DNA of 64,000 nt from JACCZR01 sp963844805 (GTDB lineage Bacteria; Actinomycetota; Thermoleophilia; Solirubrobacterales; Thermoleophilaceae): positions 1 through 64,000 of the forward strand of contig CAWJPU010000007.1 of assembly GCA_963844805.1 (NCBI GenBank), in the 5' to 3' direction. The notes under the pieces are model-generated. The model did not search any database. It worked only from the letters and a program-made list of their open reading frames with translations, and was not told the DNA's origin. Every line of letters begins with the position of its first letter. Within the stretch, counting starts at the first letter, position 1. Position numbers and translations under genes: made by a program. Below are positions 37,463 to 45,354 of the stretch, piece after piece.

Positions 37463-38538
37463 GCGTCGCCGACCTGCTCAAGCGCAAGGAGATCTGCGTC
37501 TGCGCCGGCTCGGGCGGCGTGGGCAAGACCACCACCTCCGCCGCCGTGGCGCTCGGCATGGCGCGGCGCGGCAAGAAGGTGATCGTGCTCACCATCGACC
37601 CAGCCAAGCGGCTGGCCAACTCGCTGGGCCTGCCCGAGCTGGGCAACGAGGAGAAGCAGGTCCCGATCCATACCGGCGACGGCGAGCTGTGGGCGATGAT
37701 GCTCGACGCCAAGCGCACCTTCGACGAGTTGGTCGAGTGGCACGCGCCGGACGAGGAGACGCGCGACGCGGTGCTCAACAACCGCATCTACCAGGAGCTC
37801 TCCAACGCGGTCGCCGGATCGCAGGAGTACATGGCGATGGAGAAGCTGCACGAGCTGCACAACGAGGGCCGCTACGACCTGCTCGTCCTCGACACACCTC
37901 CCACCCGCAACGCGCTCGAGTTCCTCGACGCCCCCAAGCGGCTGTCGCGCTTCATCGACTCCCGCTCGCTGCAGTTCTTCACCAGCGGCGGGTTGTTCGG
38001 CGTGAAGATCTTCTCGCGCGGCACGGGCATGATCTTCTCGATGCTCAAGCGCCTGACCGGCGTCGACCTGCTGCAGGACCTGTCGGAGTTCTTCCAGAGC
38101 TTCGGCGACATGGCCTCGGGCTTCCGCGAGCGCGCCGACCGGGTGACGGACCTGCTGGCCGACAGCCGCACGACCTTCCTGCTGGTCACGTCGCCCCGTT
38201 ACGACGCGGTCGACGAGGCGGTCTTCTTCCACCACCGGCTCAAGGACGCCGGCATGCCCTTCGGCGCGGCGGTGATCAACCGCATGCACGAGCTGCCCGC
38301 GAAGGGCAACGGCGTGGCCGAGGAGGTCGAGGGACTGCTCGGCCCCGACCTGGGCCGCAAGGTCGCCTCCAACCTGGAGGACTACCGCCGGCTGGCCGAG
38401 CGCGACCGGCTCAGCCTGGAGACCCTTCGCAAGCGCCTCGGCCGCAAGCCCATGATCGAGGTCCCGGACATGGAAGAGGACATCCACGACCTCGAGGGCC
38501 TGACCGACATGGGCGAGTACCTGTTCGAGAACGGTTAG
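37459..38538 (+). CDS. ArsA/Get3-family ATPase, second of a pair (Rv3680-like)
   Basis: 359 residues from GTG 37459. The ATP site is VCAGSGGVGKTTTSAAVALG, with VIVLTIDPAKRLANSLGLPE and LLVLDTPPTRNALEFLDAP, which are strongly conserved across Rv3680-type proteins. The central part (LQFFTSGGLFGVKIFSRGTG and LLQDLSEFFQSFGDM) corresponds to the client-binding helical region. It probably works as a heteromer with the product of the upstream gene, with which it is translationally coupled. A palindromic terminator-like repeat lies about 105 bp after the stop. Confidence 0.9.
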   Translation: MSVADLLKRKEICVCAGSGGVGKTTTSAAVALGMARRGKKVIVLTIDPAKRLANSLGLPELGNEEKQVPIHTGDGELWAMMLDAKRTFDELVEWHAPDEETRDAVLNNRIYQELSNAVAGSQEYMAMEKLHELHNEGRYDLLVLDTPPTRNALEFLDAPKRLSRFIDSRSLQFFTSGGLFGVKIFSRGTGMIFSMLKRLTGVDLLQDLSEFFQSFGDMASGFRERADRVTDLLADSRTTFLLVTSPRYDAVDEAVFFHHRLKDAGMPFGAAVINRMHELPAKGNGVAEEVEGLLGPDLGRKVASNLEDYRRLAERDRLSLETLRKRLGRKPMIEVPDMEEDIHDLEGLTDMGEYLFENG

Positions 38539-38544
38539 GGCGGC

Positions 38545-38640
38545 GCCGGGGCGCTGGGGCGCTCGCGGGCGCCGGGGCGCTGGGGCGCCGGGCGGCGAGT
38601 CGCGCCGCGCCGCGCCGCGCCGCCGGAACCTCGCGCACCC
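38545..38640. repeat. GC-rich short direct repeats after the ArsA pair
   Basis: The sequence GCCGGGGCGCTGGGGCG and close variants recur, followed by a CGCCGCG run (about 38605-38623). It sits between the stop of the second ArsA gene and the perfect palindrome at 38645. No open frame of its own was accepted here. It may be simple low-complexity spacer DNA. Confidence 0.45.
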
Positions 38641-38644
38641 CTCC

Positions 38645-38676
38645 GAAAAATTCGTCAGCGGCCTGACGAATTTTTC
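38645..38676. repeat. Dispersed palindrome, copy 3 (perfect 14-bp arms; bidirectional terminator-like)
   Basis: GAAAAATTCGTCAG, a CGGC loop and CTGACGAATTTTTC form a perfect stem of 14 bp. The five-base A and T runs at the ends give a U-tract on either strand, so this should act as a bidirectional intrinsic terminator between the converging ArsA operon and the gene at 38746-40170. It is the cleanest of the four copies. Confidence 0.85.
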
Positions 38677-38745
38677 AAGGGGGGTACCGCAGTCCGGGCC
38701 CCACCCGCGGCGCTCGGACCGGCGCGGCGCTCGCCGGCGCGGCGC

Positions 38746-40170
38746 TCAGACCGGCGCGGAGTAGTCCTGCCAGTCGGCCGACGGGGTCACGCCCTCGACG
38801 GCCTCGTCCCCGTCGCCGTCGGGCTCGTCGGACTCGTCGAACTCGTCGGACTCGTCGGGCGCCTCGGGGTCCAGCGCCTCCATCTCGGAGGTCTCCTGGG
38901 TGACGCGCATGTCGCGGGCCTCGATCTCGCCCGACCGGGGCTCGGGGACCTCGAGCAGGATGTCGTCGGCCACCGCGCCGAGGTCGGCGTCCAGGTAGCC
39001 GCACAGCACGTCGCGCAGCAGGGCCCGCACGTGCGCCTCCAGCTCGGCCGCCAGCGCGCGCGGGGACTCGCCGGACCGCAGCCGCGGGTCGCGGCCTCCG
39101 CCCATCATGGCCCGTTCCAACTCGACCGCTCGCTCCAGGCGGCGCTGCAGGCCCTTGCGCTCGCCCTCCAAGGCGCACAGCGCCGCCAGGCGCAGCGGCA
39201 GGCTGTCGCCGTGCACATCCAGCAAGGCCCGTAGGGCCAGCAGGTGGTCGGACAGCGCCTCGGCCTCCACCGGCCGGGAGCAGCCCATGTCGAAGCGCCG
39301 GATCGCCCAGGCGACCTGGGGGCGCCGCGGCGATTGCTCGACCGCGTCCAGGAAGCCGGACAGGGCCGCGCTGTCGTCCTCGGTCAGCAGCAGCGGCTCG
39401 CCCCGAGCCGCGCCCGCTCCCTCGAGCTCCAGCGGCTGCCAGCGTCCCTCCGCTTCACGGGCGAAGCCGATGCCGGGCAGAGTCACGGCGCCGGCGCGGT
39501 ACAGGCGCAGTCCCTCGACCAGCCGGCGGAAGCGGTCGCGGGCCTGGCCCAGCGGCAGCTCGTCGCCGTCGCCCATCTCGAAGCGCAGCACCACCACGGC
39601 GCGGGGGGTCTCGCCGTCCTCGGCCCAGGCGGCCTCCGGCGGGGCGCCCACGTCCTGGCCGTGCTCGATCGACAGCCCGCCGCCCAGCTCCAGCACGTCG
39701 GCGTCGAGGGCCAAGCCGGGCAGGCCGGCCACGATCATCGCCGGTGCGACGCCCTGCTCGAGCGTCTGCTCCACGTCGGCCATGACGCGTTCGAAGCGTT
39801 CCTCGGGGAACCGGAAGTTGGTCGCGTCCTCGTACAGGCGCTCGAGCATCGCGCGCAGCGCGGGCTCGGCGTCCTCGCCGCGCAGGCCGTGCGCGCGCAC
39901 CAGGCGGGCGGCGCCGGCGCCCAACGCCAGGGAAGCCGGGTGGTAGGAGGACAGGCCGCGCAGCCGCACCCATCGCTGGCCGATGAACTCCTCGGTCAGC
40001 GGGCGGTAGCGGTACAGCGAGGGGCCGCGGCGCGACCCTTGGTCCTCGAGGTCGAAGGCCAGCTCCGCGCCGGCCTCCAGCTCCTCGGTGAGCATGGCGG
40101 CGGACTCGAGGGCGAAGGCCCTCAGGGCGTCTCGGAGCCCTTGATCTCTCATGCCGGGCGGGTTCGCCAC
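38746..40170 (-). CDS. Unknown protein with acidic C-terminal tail
   Basis: 474 residues from GTG 40170, or 468 from ATG 40152 (MRDQGLRDALRAF). The body is mixed alpha/beta with no family recognised with confidence. AWAIRRFDMGCSRPVEAEAL followed by LLALRALLDVHG faintly resembles the C-terminal HEPN-like helical region of ApeA-type proteins, a weak impression only. The last 60 residues are very acidic (DESDEFDESDEPDGDGDEA) and probably disordered. The gene stands alone between a terminator-like palindrome and hxlR, so context gives no function. Confidence 0.6.
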   Translation of the reverse strand: MANPPGMRDQGLRDALRAFALESAAMLTEELEAGAELAFDLEDQGSRRGPSLYRYRPLTEEFIGQRWVRLRGLSSYHPASLALGAGAARLVRAHGLRGEDAEPALRAMLERLYEDATNFRFPEERFERVMADVEQTLEQGVAPAMIVAGLPGLALDADVLELGGGLSIEHGQDVGAPPEAAWAEDGETPRAVVVLRFEMGDGDELPLGQARDRFRRLVEGLRLYRAGAVTLPGIGFAREAEGRWQPLELEGAGAARGEPLLLTEDDSAALSGFLDAVEQSPRRPQVAWAIRRFDMGCSRPVEAEALSDHLLALRALLDVHGDSLPLRLAALCALEGERKGLQRRLERAVELERAMMGGGRDPRLRSGESPRALAAELEAHVRALLRDVLCGYLDADLGAVADDILLEVPEPRSGEIEARDMRVTQETSEMEALDPEAPDESDEFDESDEPDGDGDEAVEGVTPSADWQDYSAPV

Positions 40171-40228
40171 CCGGCGCGGGTGTCCTGCCCCGGCTCGCCG
40201 GGGCGGCGGGCTGGGCGGGGACGGCGGG

Positions 40229-40600
40229 CTAAGCGGGGACGGCGGGCTCGGCCGGCTCGACCGGGGAGGTCGACCCGCAAGCGGCGCTCAGCCACTGGCG
40301 GCCGTAGAAGCGCATGTCCTCGATCAGCGGCAGCAGCGCCTCACCCTTCTCGGTGAGGGAGTACTCCACCCGCGGCGGGACCTCGGGGTAGGTGTGGCGC
40401 TCCACGATCCCCTGCTCCTCGAGCACGCGGAGGCGCAGCGAGAGGGTGCGGGGGCTGATGCCCTCCAGCGAGCGCTGGAGCTCGCCGAAGCGGGTGTGGC
40501 CGTCGGCGAGATCGCGGATCACGAGGATCGTCCACTTACCGCAGATCACGTCGGCAGTGGCACAGACGGGGCAGACCTCTTCGGTTGCGCGACTGGCCAT
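40229..40600 (-). CDS. HxlR-family transcriptional regulator
   Basis: 123 residues from ATG 40600. CPVCATADVICGKWTILVIR and FGELQRSLEGISPRTLSLRL, then EYSLTEKGEALLPLI, are the full HxlR winged-helix pattern, with the cysteine near position 10 that many redox or aldehyde-sensing members use. A TAGAAT box ends 8 bp upstream of the ATG, so the transcript may be leaderless. A CTTCA-n5-TGAAG palindrome lies at the -35 position and may be its own operator. Confidence 0.88.
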   Translation of the reverse strand: MASRATEEVCPVCATADVICGKWTILVIRDLADGHTRFGELQRSLEGISPRTLSLRLRVLEEQGIVERHTYPEVPPRVEYSLTEKGEALLPLIEDMRFYGRQWLSAACGSTSPVEPAEPAVPA

Positions 40601-40608
40601 GACCCCAG

Positions 40609-40636
40609 ATTCTAGCTAATGCTTCAAAAGATGAAG
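40609..40636 (-). promoter_or_regulatory. hxlR promoter with overlapping palindrome
   Basis: On the minus strand a TAGAAT -10 box (40609-40614) sits 8 bp before the ATG at 40600. At 40622-40636 CTTCA-AAAGA-TGAAG is a perfect inverted repeat covering the -35 region. HxlR proteins often repress themselves from such a site. No good -35 hexamer is visible. Confidence 0.45.
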
Positions 40637-40638
40637 TG

Positions 40639-40671
40639 GGCGTGTCCAGGCGCCAACCGCCTGGACACGCC
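40639..40671 (-). terminator. Perfect 14-bp hairpin after the AIM24 gene
   Basis: GGCGTGTCCAGGCG, loop CCAAC, and CGCCTGGACACGCC form a perfect stem starting 9 nt after the AIM24 stop. There is no T-run, so it is a strong GC hairpin terminator of the kind common in actinobacteria or a 3'-stabilising structure. It separates the AIM24 gene from hxlR on the same strand. Confidence 0.65.
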
Positions 40672-40680
40672 GGAAATGCC

Positions 40681-41397
40681 TCAGCCGCCGAGCTGGCCCA
40701 GCAAGCCCCCTCCGCCGCTGCCACCGCTGGCCGGCATGGCCGTGACCCGGCCCTCGCTGGGCTGCACCAGCACCCAGCCGGCGCCCTGGAACGCCATCTG
40801 GAGCTGCTCGCCGGAGCCGCGGCCGATCAGGTCCTTGGCCTTGAAGTCCGACTTGACGCTGGTGCTCACGCCGCTCGACCAGGTGATCGCCGCCTGCGGG
40901 TCGGCGTAGGTCGGAGCGTCGCCGGTGTTGAGCAGGACGGGCGGGCCGTCGGAGAGGATGGCCACCCAGCCGGTCCCCTGGAGCGACATGTTGAACAGGC
41001 CGCCCGCCATCGCGCCGGCCATGCCGCCGCTCACCTTGGTGATGTCCCAGTCGATGCCCGCGTCGAAGGCGAGCACGTTGGTGCCGTTGCAGGTGATGGC
41101 GTCGTTCTCGAGCTTGATGAGATGGATGTCCTGCGCGGTGTCGGCGAGGAACATCTCGCCGGTGCCGCTGGCCTTCATCAGCTGGGTGCCCTCGCCGCTG
41201 ACGGCCTTCTTGATGAAGCGGCCCATGCCGCCGGAGCCCGCGTGCTCGAAGCTCACCTCGCCCTGGTAGGCGACCATCGAGCCGAGCTTGGCCTGAATCG
41301 TGATCTGGTTGAGGCTTACCTTCAGAAGCTTCGAGTTCTGGAGCGCGAAGGCCTCCTGGCTCTGCGTCTCCTGATACTCGCCTAGGGTGCTTTGCAC
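40681..41397 (-). CDS. AIM24 family protein
   Basis: 238 residues from GTG 41397, preceded by a perfect AGGAGG about 4 nt upstream. The protein is almost all beta strand with the conserved GSMVAYQGEVSFEH, GTGEMFLADTAQDIHLIKLE and LNTGDAPTYADPQAAITWSS of the AIM24/TRAP-like fold. The end is a Gly-rich tail (GGSGGGGLLGQLGG). The family forms ring-like or trefoil assemblies; its bacterial role is unclear. No partner gene is adjacent. Confidence 0.88.
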   Translation of the reverse strand: MQSTLGEYQETQSQEAFALQNSKLLKVSLNQITIQAKLGSMVAYQGEVSFEHAGSGGMGRFIKKAVSGEGTQLMKASGTGEMFLADTAQDIHLIKLENDAITCNGTNVLAFDAGIDWDITKVSGGMAGAMAGGLFNMSLQGTGWVAILSDGPPVLLNTGDAPTYADPQAAITWSSGVSTSVKSDFKAKDLIGRGSGEQLQMAFQGAGWVLVQPSEGRVTAMPASGGSGGGGLLGQLGG

Positions 41398-41535
41398 CTG
41401 TCCTCCTTCAGAGTGGTCTGGGTTCGGTACCGCGGCTCCACTGTCTGGCAGAACCGGCCTTCATGCAACCTAGTACACGCTCTTCGGCGGCCTCGAGGCG
41501 CGGCTTCGCGCCGCGCTCGGACACGCGCTTCGCCG

Positions 41536-42243
41536 TTGAGCGACACCACCAAGCGACTCCTCGTGGGCGTGATCGCCCTCGTGGCGGTGGGGATGTTCCT
41601 GCTCGCCGGCTTCCTGTGGCTGGCCGGCAGCCTCGGGTGCGAGGACGCCGACGACGCCGCGTTCGGCACCGTGCGCTGCGACCGCGAGCGCGGCGAGTGG
41701 TGGACCCGCCTGCAGGGCCTCCTGTTCCTCGGCTCCGCCCTCGCCTGCCTGGGGTGCGTCGTTTGGGGGCTCGTCAAGCCGTCGATCCGCGCTCCTTCGG
41801 TCGCGCTCGGGCTCAGCTTGCCCGCGCTGATCGGCGTGGTCGCGATTCAGGGCGTGCGGGTGGCCGACAAGGCCGAGCCGCGCCTCTCCGGCGTGCGCGC
41901 CGGAGGGTGCGAGGCCCCGTGTCGCGACGGCCTGCCCGTCACCTTCACGCTGGACCGCGACGCCGAGGTCGACTTCCACCTGGGCCCGGCGCGCTTCGAG
42001 GACATCGGCGGGCGCCAGTACGCCTCGGGGGCGGTGGGCCGGCCGATCGAGCCGGGCGCGCAGCCGCTGGACTTCGACGCCGGCACGCACACCGCCCACG
42101 TGACGGGCCGGATCGCCAATCCGCCCGAAGAGCGAGGGCCCCTGCCGGCGGGTGCCTACGAGCTGGACGTGAAGGCGAGCGCCCGCGACTCGGGCAACCA
42201 GGGCGCGGCGGACCGCCGCAGCGTGCCCGTCCGGATCCGCTAG
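41536..42243 (+). CDS. Membrane-anchored protein of unknown function
   Basis: 235 residues from TTG 41536 (SDTTKRLLVGVIALVAVGMF). Three hydrophobic segments occupy the first 105 residues (VGVIALVAVGMFLLAGFLWL, GLLFLGSALACLGCVVWGLV and ALGLSLPALIGVVAIQGV). The remaining 130 residues are a beta-rich domain, probably extracytoplasmic, containing GCEAPCRDGLPVTFTLDRDA and ending in PVRIR. No family recognised. It converges on the sigma factor gene with a 12-bp gap. Confidence 0.6.
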   Translation: MSDTTKRLLVGVIALVAVGMFLLAGFLWLAGSLGCEDADDAAFGTVRCDRERGEWWTRLQGLLFLGSALACLGCVVWGLVKPSIRAPSVALGLSLPALIGVVAIQGVRVADKAEPRLSGVRAGGCEAPCRDGLPVTFTLDRDAEVDFHLGPARFEDIGGRQYASGAVGRPIEPGAQPLDFDAGTHTAHVTGRIANPPEERGPLPAGAYELDVKASARDSGNQGAADRRSVPVRIR

Positions 42244-42255
42244 CCGGTCTCGGCG

Positions 42256-43353
42256 CTAGGCGACGTCGCGGAGCTTCTGAGCCTCGGCGAGGCTCTGCAG
42301 CTTCTTCAGCGACTGGTTCTCGATCTGGCGGATGCGCTCGCGCGTGACGTTGAACGTGCGGCCCACCTCGTCCAGCGTGCGCGGGTGCTCCCCGCCGAGG
42401 CCGTAGCGCAGCTCGAGCACGCGGCGCTCGCGGTAGGACAGGTTCTCCAGCGCCTCGCGCAGCGCCTCCTTGGTGAGGATCTCCGCGGCGCGCTCGTACG
42501 GTGACTCGGCCCGCTCGTCGGCGATGAACTGGCCGAACTCCGACTCCTCCTCGTCGCCCACCGGCTTCTCCAGCGAGACCGGGGCCTGGGCCGAGCGCTT
42601 GATCGAGTCGACCTCCTCGGGGTCGATCCCGGTGTGCTCGGAGATCTCCTCCGGCGTGGGCTCGCGACCCAGCTCGGTGACCAGCTTGCGCTCGGCGCGG
42701 CCGATCTTGTTCAGCTTCTCGACCACGTGCACGGGAATGCGGATCGTGCGCGCCTTGTCGGCGAGCGCGCGGGCGATCGCCTGGCGGATCCACCAGGTGG
42801 CGTAGGTGGAGAACTTGAAGCCCTTGCGGTAGTCGAACTTCTCCGCGGCGCGGACCAGGCCGAGCGTCCCCTCCTGGATCAGGTCGAGGAAGGGCAGCCC
42901 CTGGTTGCGGTAGTTCTTGGCGATCGAGACCACCAGGCGCAGGTTGGACTCGACCATCTTCTGCTTGGCGTCGAGGTCACCGCGCTCGATCGCCTTGGCG
43001 AGCGTGACCTCCTCGGCGGCGGTGAGCAGCCGGACCTTGCCGATGTCCTTGAGGAACAGCTGGAGGCTGTCCGTGGTCATGTCCGGCTTGAGGTCGACCG
43101 TCTTGGACCTGCGCCGGCTACGGCGGTCGACGGCGCGCTCCTCCTGGTTGGCGCGCAGGGCCGGATCGACCTCCTCGACGAGCTCGATCTCCGACTTCTC
43201 GATGAAGCCGTGCAGCTCCTCGACGTCGCCCTCGTCCAGCTCCACCTCGGCGAGGGCGGTGGCGACCTCGGCGTACGTCAGGACGCCGGTGGTCTGGCCC
43301 TTGGTCAGGAGGAGCTTGACCTCTTCCAGCTCTTGGAGTTCTCCTACCGACAT
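42256..43353 (-). CDS. rpoD: Primary RNA polymerase sigma factor (RpoD/SigA)
   Basis: 365 residues from ATG 43353. Region 1.2 is DSLQLFLKDIGKVRLLTAAE, region 2 includes NLRLVVSIAKNYRNQGLPFL and GFKFSTYATWWIRQAIARAL (2.3-2.4), region 3 is RAERKLVTELGREPTPEEIS, and region 4.2 is TLDEVGRTFNVTRERIRQIE. All housekeeping-sigma signatures are intact, including the -10 and -35 contact helices. Residues 1-90 are a short region 1.1-like domain with acidic and basic stretches. It recognises the main promoters of the cell. A good -35/-10 pair lies 58-85 bp upstream. Confidence 0.93.
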   Translation of the reverse strand: MSVGELQELEEVKLLLTKGQTTGVLTYAEVATALAEVELDEGDVEELHGFIEKSEIELVEEVDPALRANQEERAVDRRSRRRSKTVDLKPDMTTDSLQLFLKDIGKVRLLTAAEEVTLAKAIERGDLDAKQKMVESNLRLVVSIAKNYRNQGLPFLDLIQEGTLGLVRAAEKFDYRKGFKFSTYATWWIRQAIARALADKARTIRIPVHVVEKLNKIGRAERKLVTELGREPTPEEISEHTGIDPEEVDSIKRSAQAPVSLEKPVGDEEESEFGQFIADERAESPYERAAEILTKEALREALENLSYRERRVLELRYGLGGEHPRTLDEVGRTFNVTRERIRQIENQSLKKLQSLAEAQKLRDVA

Positions 43354-43410
43354 GGCCCTCTCTCAGCGGGCCCGAACGCAGAGCGCCGGGCATTCAAACA
43401 GCGTTCGAAC

Positions 43411-43438
43411 AGAATATTCAGGGTCTACCCGGTTTCAA
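43411..43438 (-). promoter_or_regulatory. Candidate sigma-70 promoter of rpoD
   Basis: On the minus strand TTGAAA (43433-43438) and TATTCT (43411-43416) are separated by 16 bp and lie about 58-85 bp upstream of the rpoD ATG. This AT-rich patch stands out in a GC-rich region. No other equally good pair was seen in the 145-bp gap. Confidence 0.45.
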
Positions 43439-43498
43439 CAATCCCCAGCTACTGCGTGGAATGACCTTACCCTGCCCGCGGGCGTACCATTCGCCGCC

Positions 43499-43813
43499 GT
43501 GGCCGACGAAGAAGGGGATCTGCTCGGCGGGCTGCCGCGCTCGCGCCCGGGAGTTCGCAGCGGCAAGCGCGCGAGCACCCGCCCGGCCAAGCCCGCCGCG
43601 GCCAAGGCCCAGGCGCGCCCGGCCCAGAAGCGGGTGACCCGGCCCAAGCCGTCGGGCTCGCGCCCCAGGCCGGGCCCGGCGCCCCCGCCCCGCGAGCCGG
43701 CACCCGGTGCGACGGAGGAGGCGCTGCGACTCGCGACCGGGGCCGCGGGCGCCGTGTTCGGAACCGCCTCGAGCGTCACGCGCGGCATCCTGCGCCGGCT
43801 GCCCAAGCCCTGA
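43499..43813 (+). CDS. Small Ala/Pro/Arg/Lys-rich protein, unknown
   Basis: 104 residues from GTG 43499. ADEEGDLLGGLPRSRPGVRS is followed by a low-complexity basic stretch (KRASTRPAKPAAAKAQARPA and onwards) and a C-terminal amphipathic segment (EEALRLATGAAGAVFGTASS, ending ILRRLPKP). It is basic and partly disordered, suggesting DNA, RNA or membrane-surface binding. It lies just upstream of the YihY gene and overlaps its start region. No family recognised. Confidence 0.55.
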   Translation: MADEEGDLLGGLPRSRPGVRSGKRASTRPAKPAAAKAQARPAQKRVTRPKPSGSRPRPGPAPPPREPAPGATEEALRLATGAAGAVFGTASSVTRGILRRLPKP

Positions 43814-44671
43814 CCGCCACCGGCAGCGGGCGACCACAGAGGCGCTGGCGGCGGCTGCTGGTCGAGCTCGGCCGCAAGGTCAACGACGACGGCCTCACCG
43901 GGCTGTCGGGCATGGTCGCCTACAACATGCTGCTGTCGGTGTTTCCGCTGGCGCTGCTCGCGCTGTTCATCGCCGGGCGGGTGCTGCGGGAGCCCAGCCT
44001 CGAGCAGAGCGTGCTGGCCGACCTGCGCCAGCTCTTCCCCACCGCCACCGACAACACCCTGACCAGCGCGCTCGAGCACGTCCGCGAGCGGTCCACCAGC
44101 TTCGGGGTGCTCGCGCTGATCTCCAGCATCTACATCGGGTCCACCTTCTGGGGCGCGCTGGACACGGCGTTCTGCCGGATCTACCACCTGCGCTGCCGGT
44201 CGTGGCTGGAGCAGAAACGCTTCGCGCTGATGATGCTCCTGGTCGTGCTGCTGTTCATGGCGGCGACCGTGCTGGTGCCGACGGTCCAGAGCCTGCTCGT
44301 CTCCGGCGCCCAGGACCTGCCGCTGGGGCTGTCCGGACGTGCCGGGCCTGCTCTACGCGGGGACGCTCGTCGCGGGCCTGGTGCTGCTGTTCGGGATCCT
44401 CTGCATCGTCTACTGGGCGGTGCCCAGCGAGCGCATGGAGTGGCGGGCGGTGTGGCCGGGCGCGCTCGGCGCGACGCTGGCCATCGGCCTGGTCGACTAC
44501 GCCTACCCCGCGTACCTCTCCAACATCTCCGCGATCGACGAGTTCGGGACCACGTTCGTGTTCGTCCTGATAGTGCTGGTGTGGTTCTACGCGCTGGCGA
44601 TGATCCTCTTGTTGGGGGCCGTGGTGAACGCCTATCGGGCTCACCCTTCGGGGGGATCACAGGAGACCTGA
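43810..44671 (+). CDS. YihY/virulence factor BrkB family membrane protein (frameshifted)
   Basis: RRLLVELGRKVNDDGLTGLS followed by GMVAYNMLLSVFPLALLALF is the start of the BrkB/UPF0761 family, but no ATG, GTG or TTG precedes it in frame; CTG 43810 overlaps the previous stop, and ATG 43912 would cut the protein short. Near 44333 the frame shifts from LPLGLSG to VPGLLYAGTLVAGLVLLFGI. Signatures ISSIYIGSTFWGALDTAFCR and FGTTFVFVLIVLVWFYALAM are intact. Six helices are predicted. Its substrate is unknown; the old RNase BN assignment was withdrawn for this family. Confidence 0.8.
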
Positions 44672-44694
44672 ACGGGGCTATGCTGCACCCAGGG

Positions 44695-45297
44695 ATGCAA
44701 ATCGTGGTCGTCGATGAGCACCCGGTCGTCCGAGCGGGTGTAAGGGCTCTTCTGGAGGGCCGGATGGCCGATGCGTCGGTCCACGACGCGGAGACGATCG
44801 ACTCAGCGCTCGAGGAGGCGAACGACGCGCCCGACGTGATCGTGCTCGACCCCTGGCGGCCGGGCGTGGACGTCGGCGGCACGGTGGAGGATCTGCGCCG
44901 GCGCTCCGACGCCCCGATCGTGGTCTTCACGTCCGACGGCGGCGCGCGCCTGCTCAGCCAGGCGCTGGACGCCGGCGTAAAGGGCTACGTGCGCAAGGAC
45001 TCCCCCGCGGAGGACCTGGTGCGCGCGATCGAGGCGGCGGCCTCCGGCGAGTTCTACGTCGACCCGGGGCTGTCGGGGTCGCTCATGCTCGACGACTCCG
45101 AGCGCAACCTGAGCGTGCGCCAGCGCGAGATCCTGCAGATGCTGGCCGACGGGATGCAGACCGAGGCGGTCGCCTCCCAGCTGGGCCTCTCGACCGAGAC
45201 GGTGCGCACCCACACCAAGCGGATCCTGGCCAAGCTGGAGGCCTCGACCCGGACCGAGGCCGTGGCGATCGGCCTGCGGCACGGGCTGATCGACTAG
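44695..45297 (+). CDS. NarL/FixJ-type response regulator (LuxR HTH)
   Basis: 200 residues from ATG 44695; ATG 44680 would add five residues. MQIVVVDEHPVVRAGVRALL starts the receiver domain, with the phospho-acceptor aspartate in DVIVLDPWRPG, the Thr/Ser switch in VVFTSDGGA and the lysine in GYVRKDSPAEDL. The LuxR HTH is NLSVRQREILQMLADGMQTE and LGLSTETVRTHTKRILAKLE. No histidine kinase gene is next to it, so this is an orphan regulator in this window. Confidence 0.9.
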   Translation: MQIVVVDEHPVVRAGVRALLEGRMADASVHDAETIDSALEEANDAPDVIVLDPWRPGVDVGGTVEDLRRRSDAPIVVFTSDGGARLLSQALDAGVKGYVRKDSPAEDLVRAIEAAASGEFYVDPGLSGSLMLDDSERNLSVRQREILQMLADGMQTEAVASQLGLSTETVRTHTKRILAKLEASTRTEAVAIGLRHGLID

Positions 45298-45354
45298 CTC
45301 CCCGGCGCGGCCACACGGAATCTTCCGCGACGCAGCGGCTGAAAAGATGAGCCC

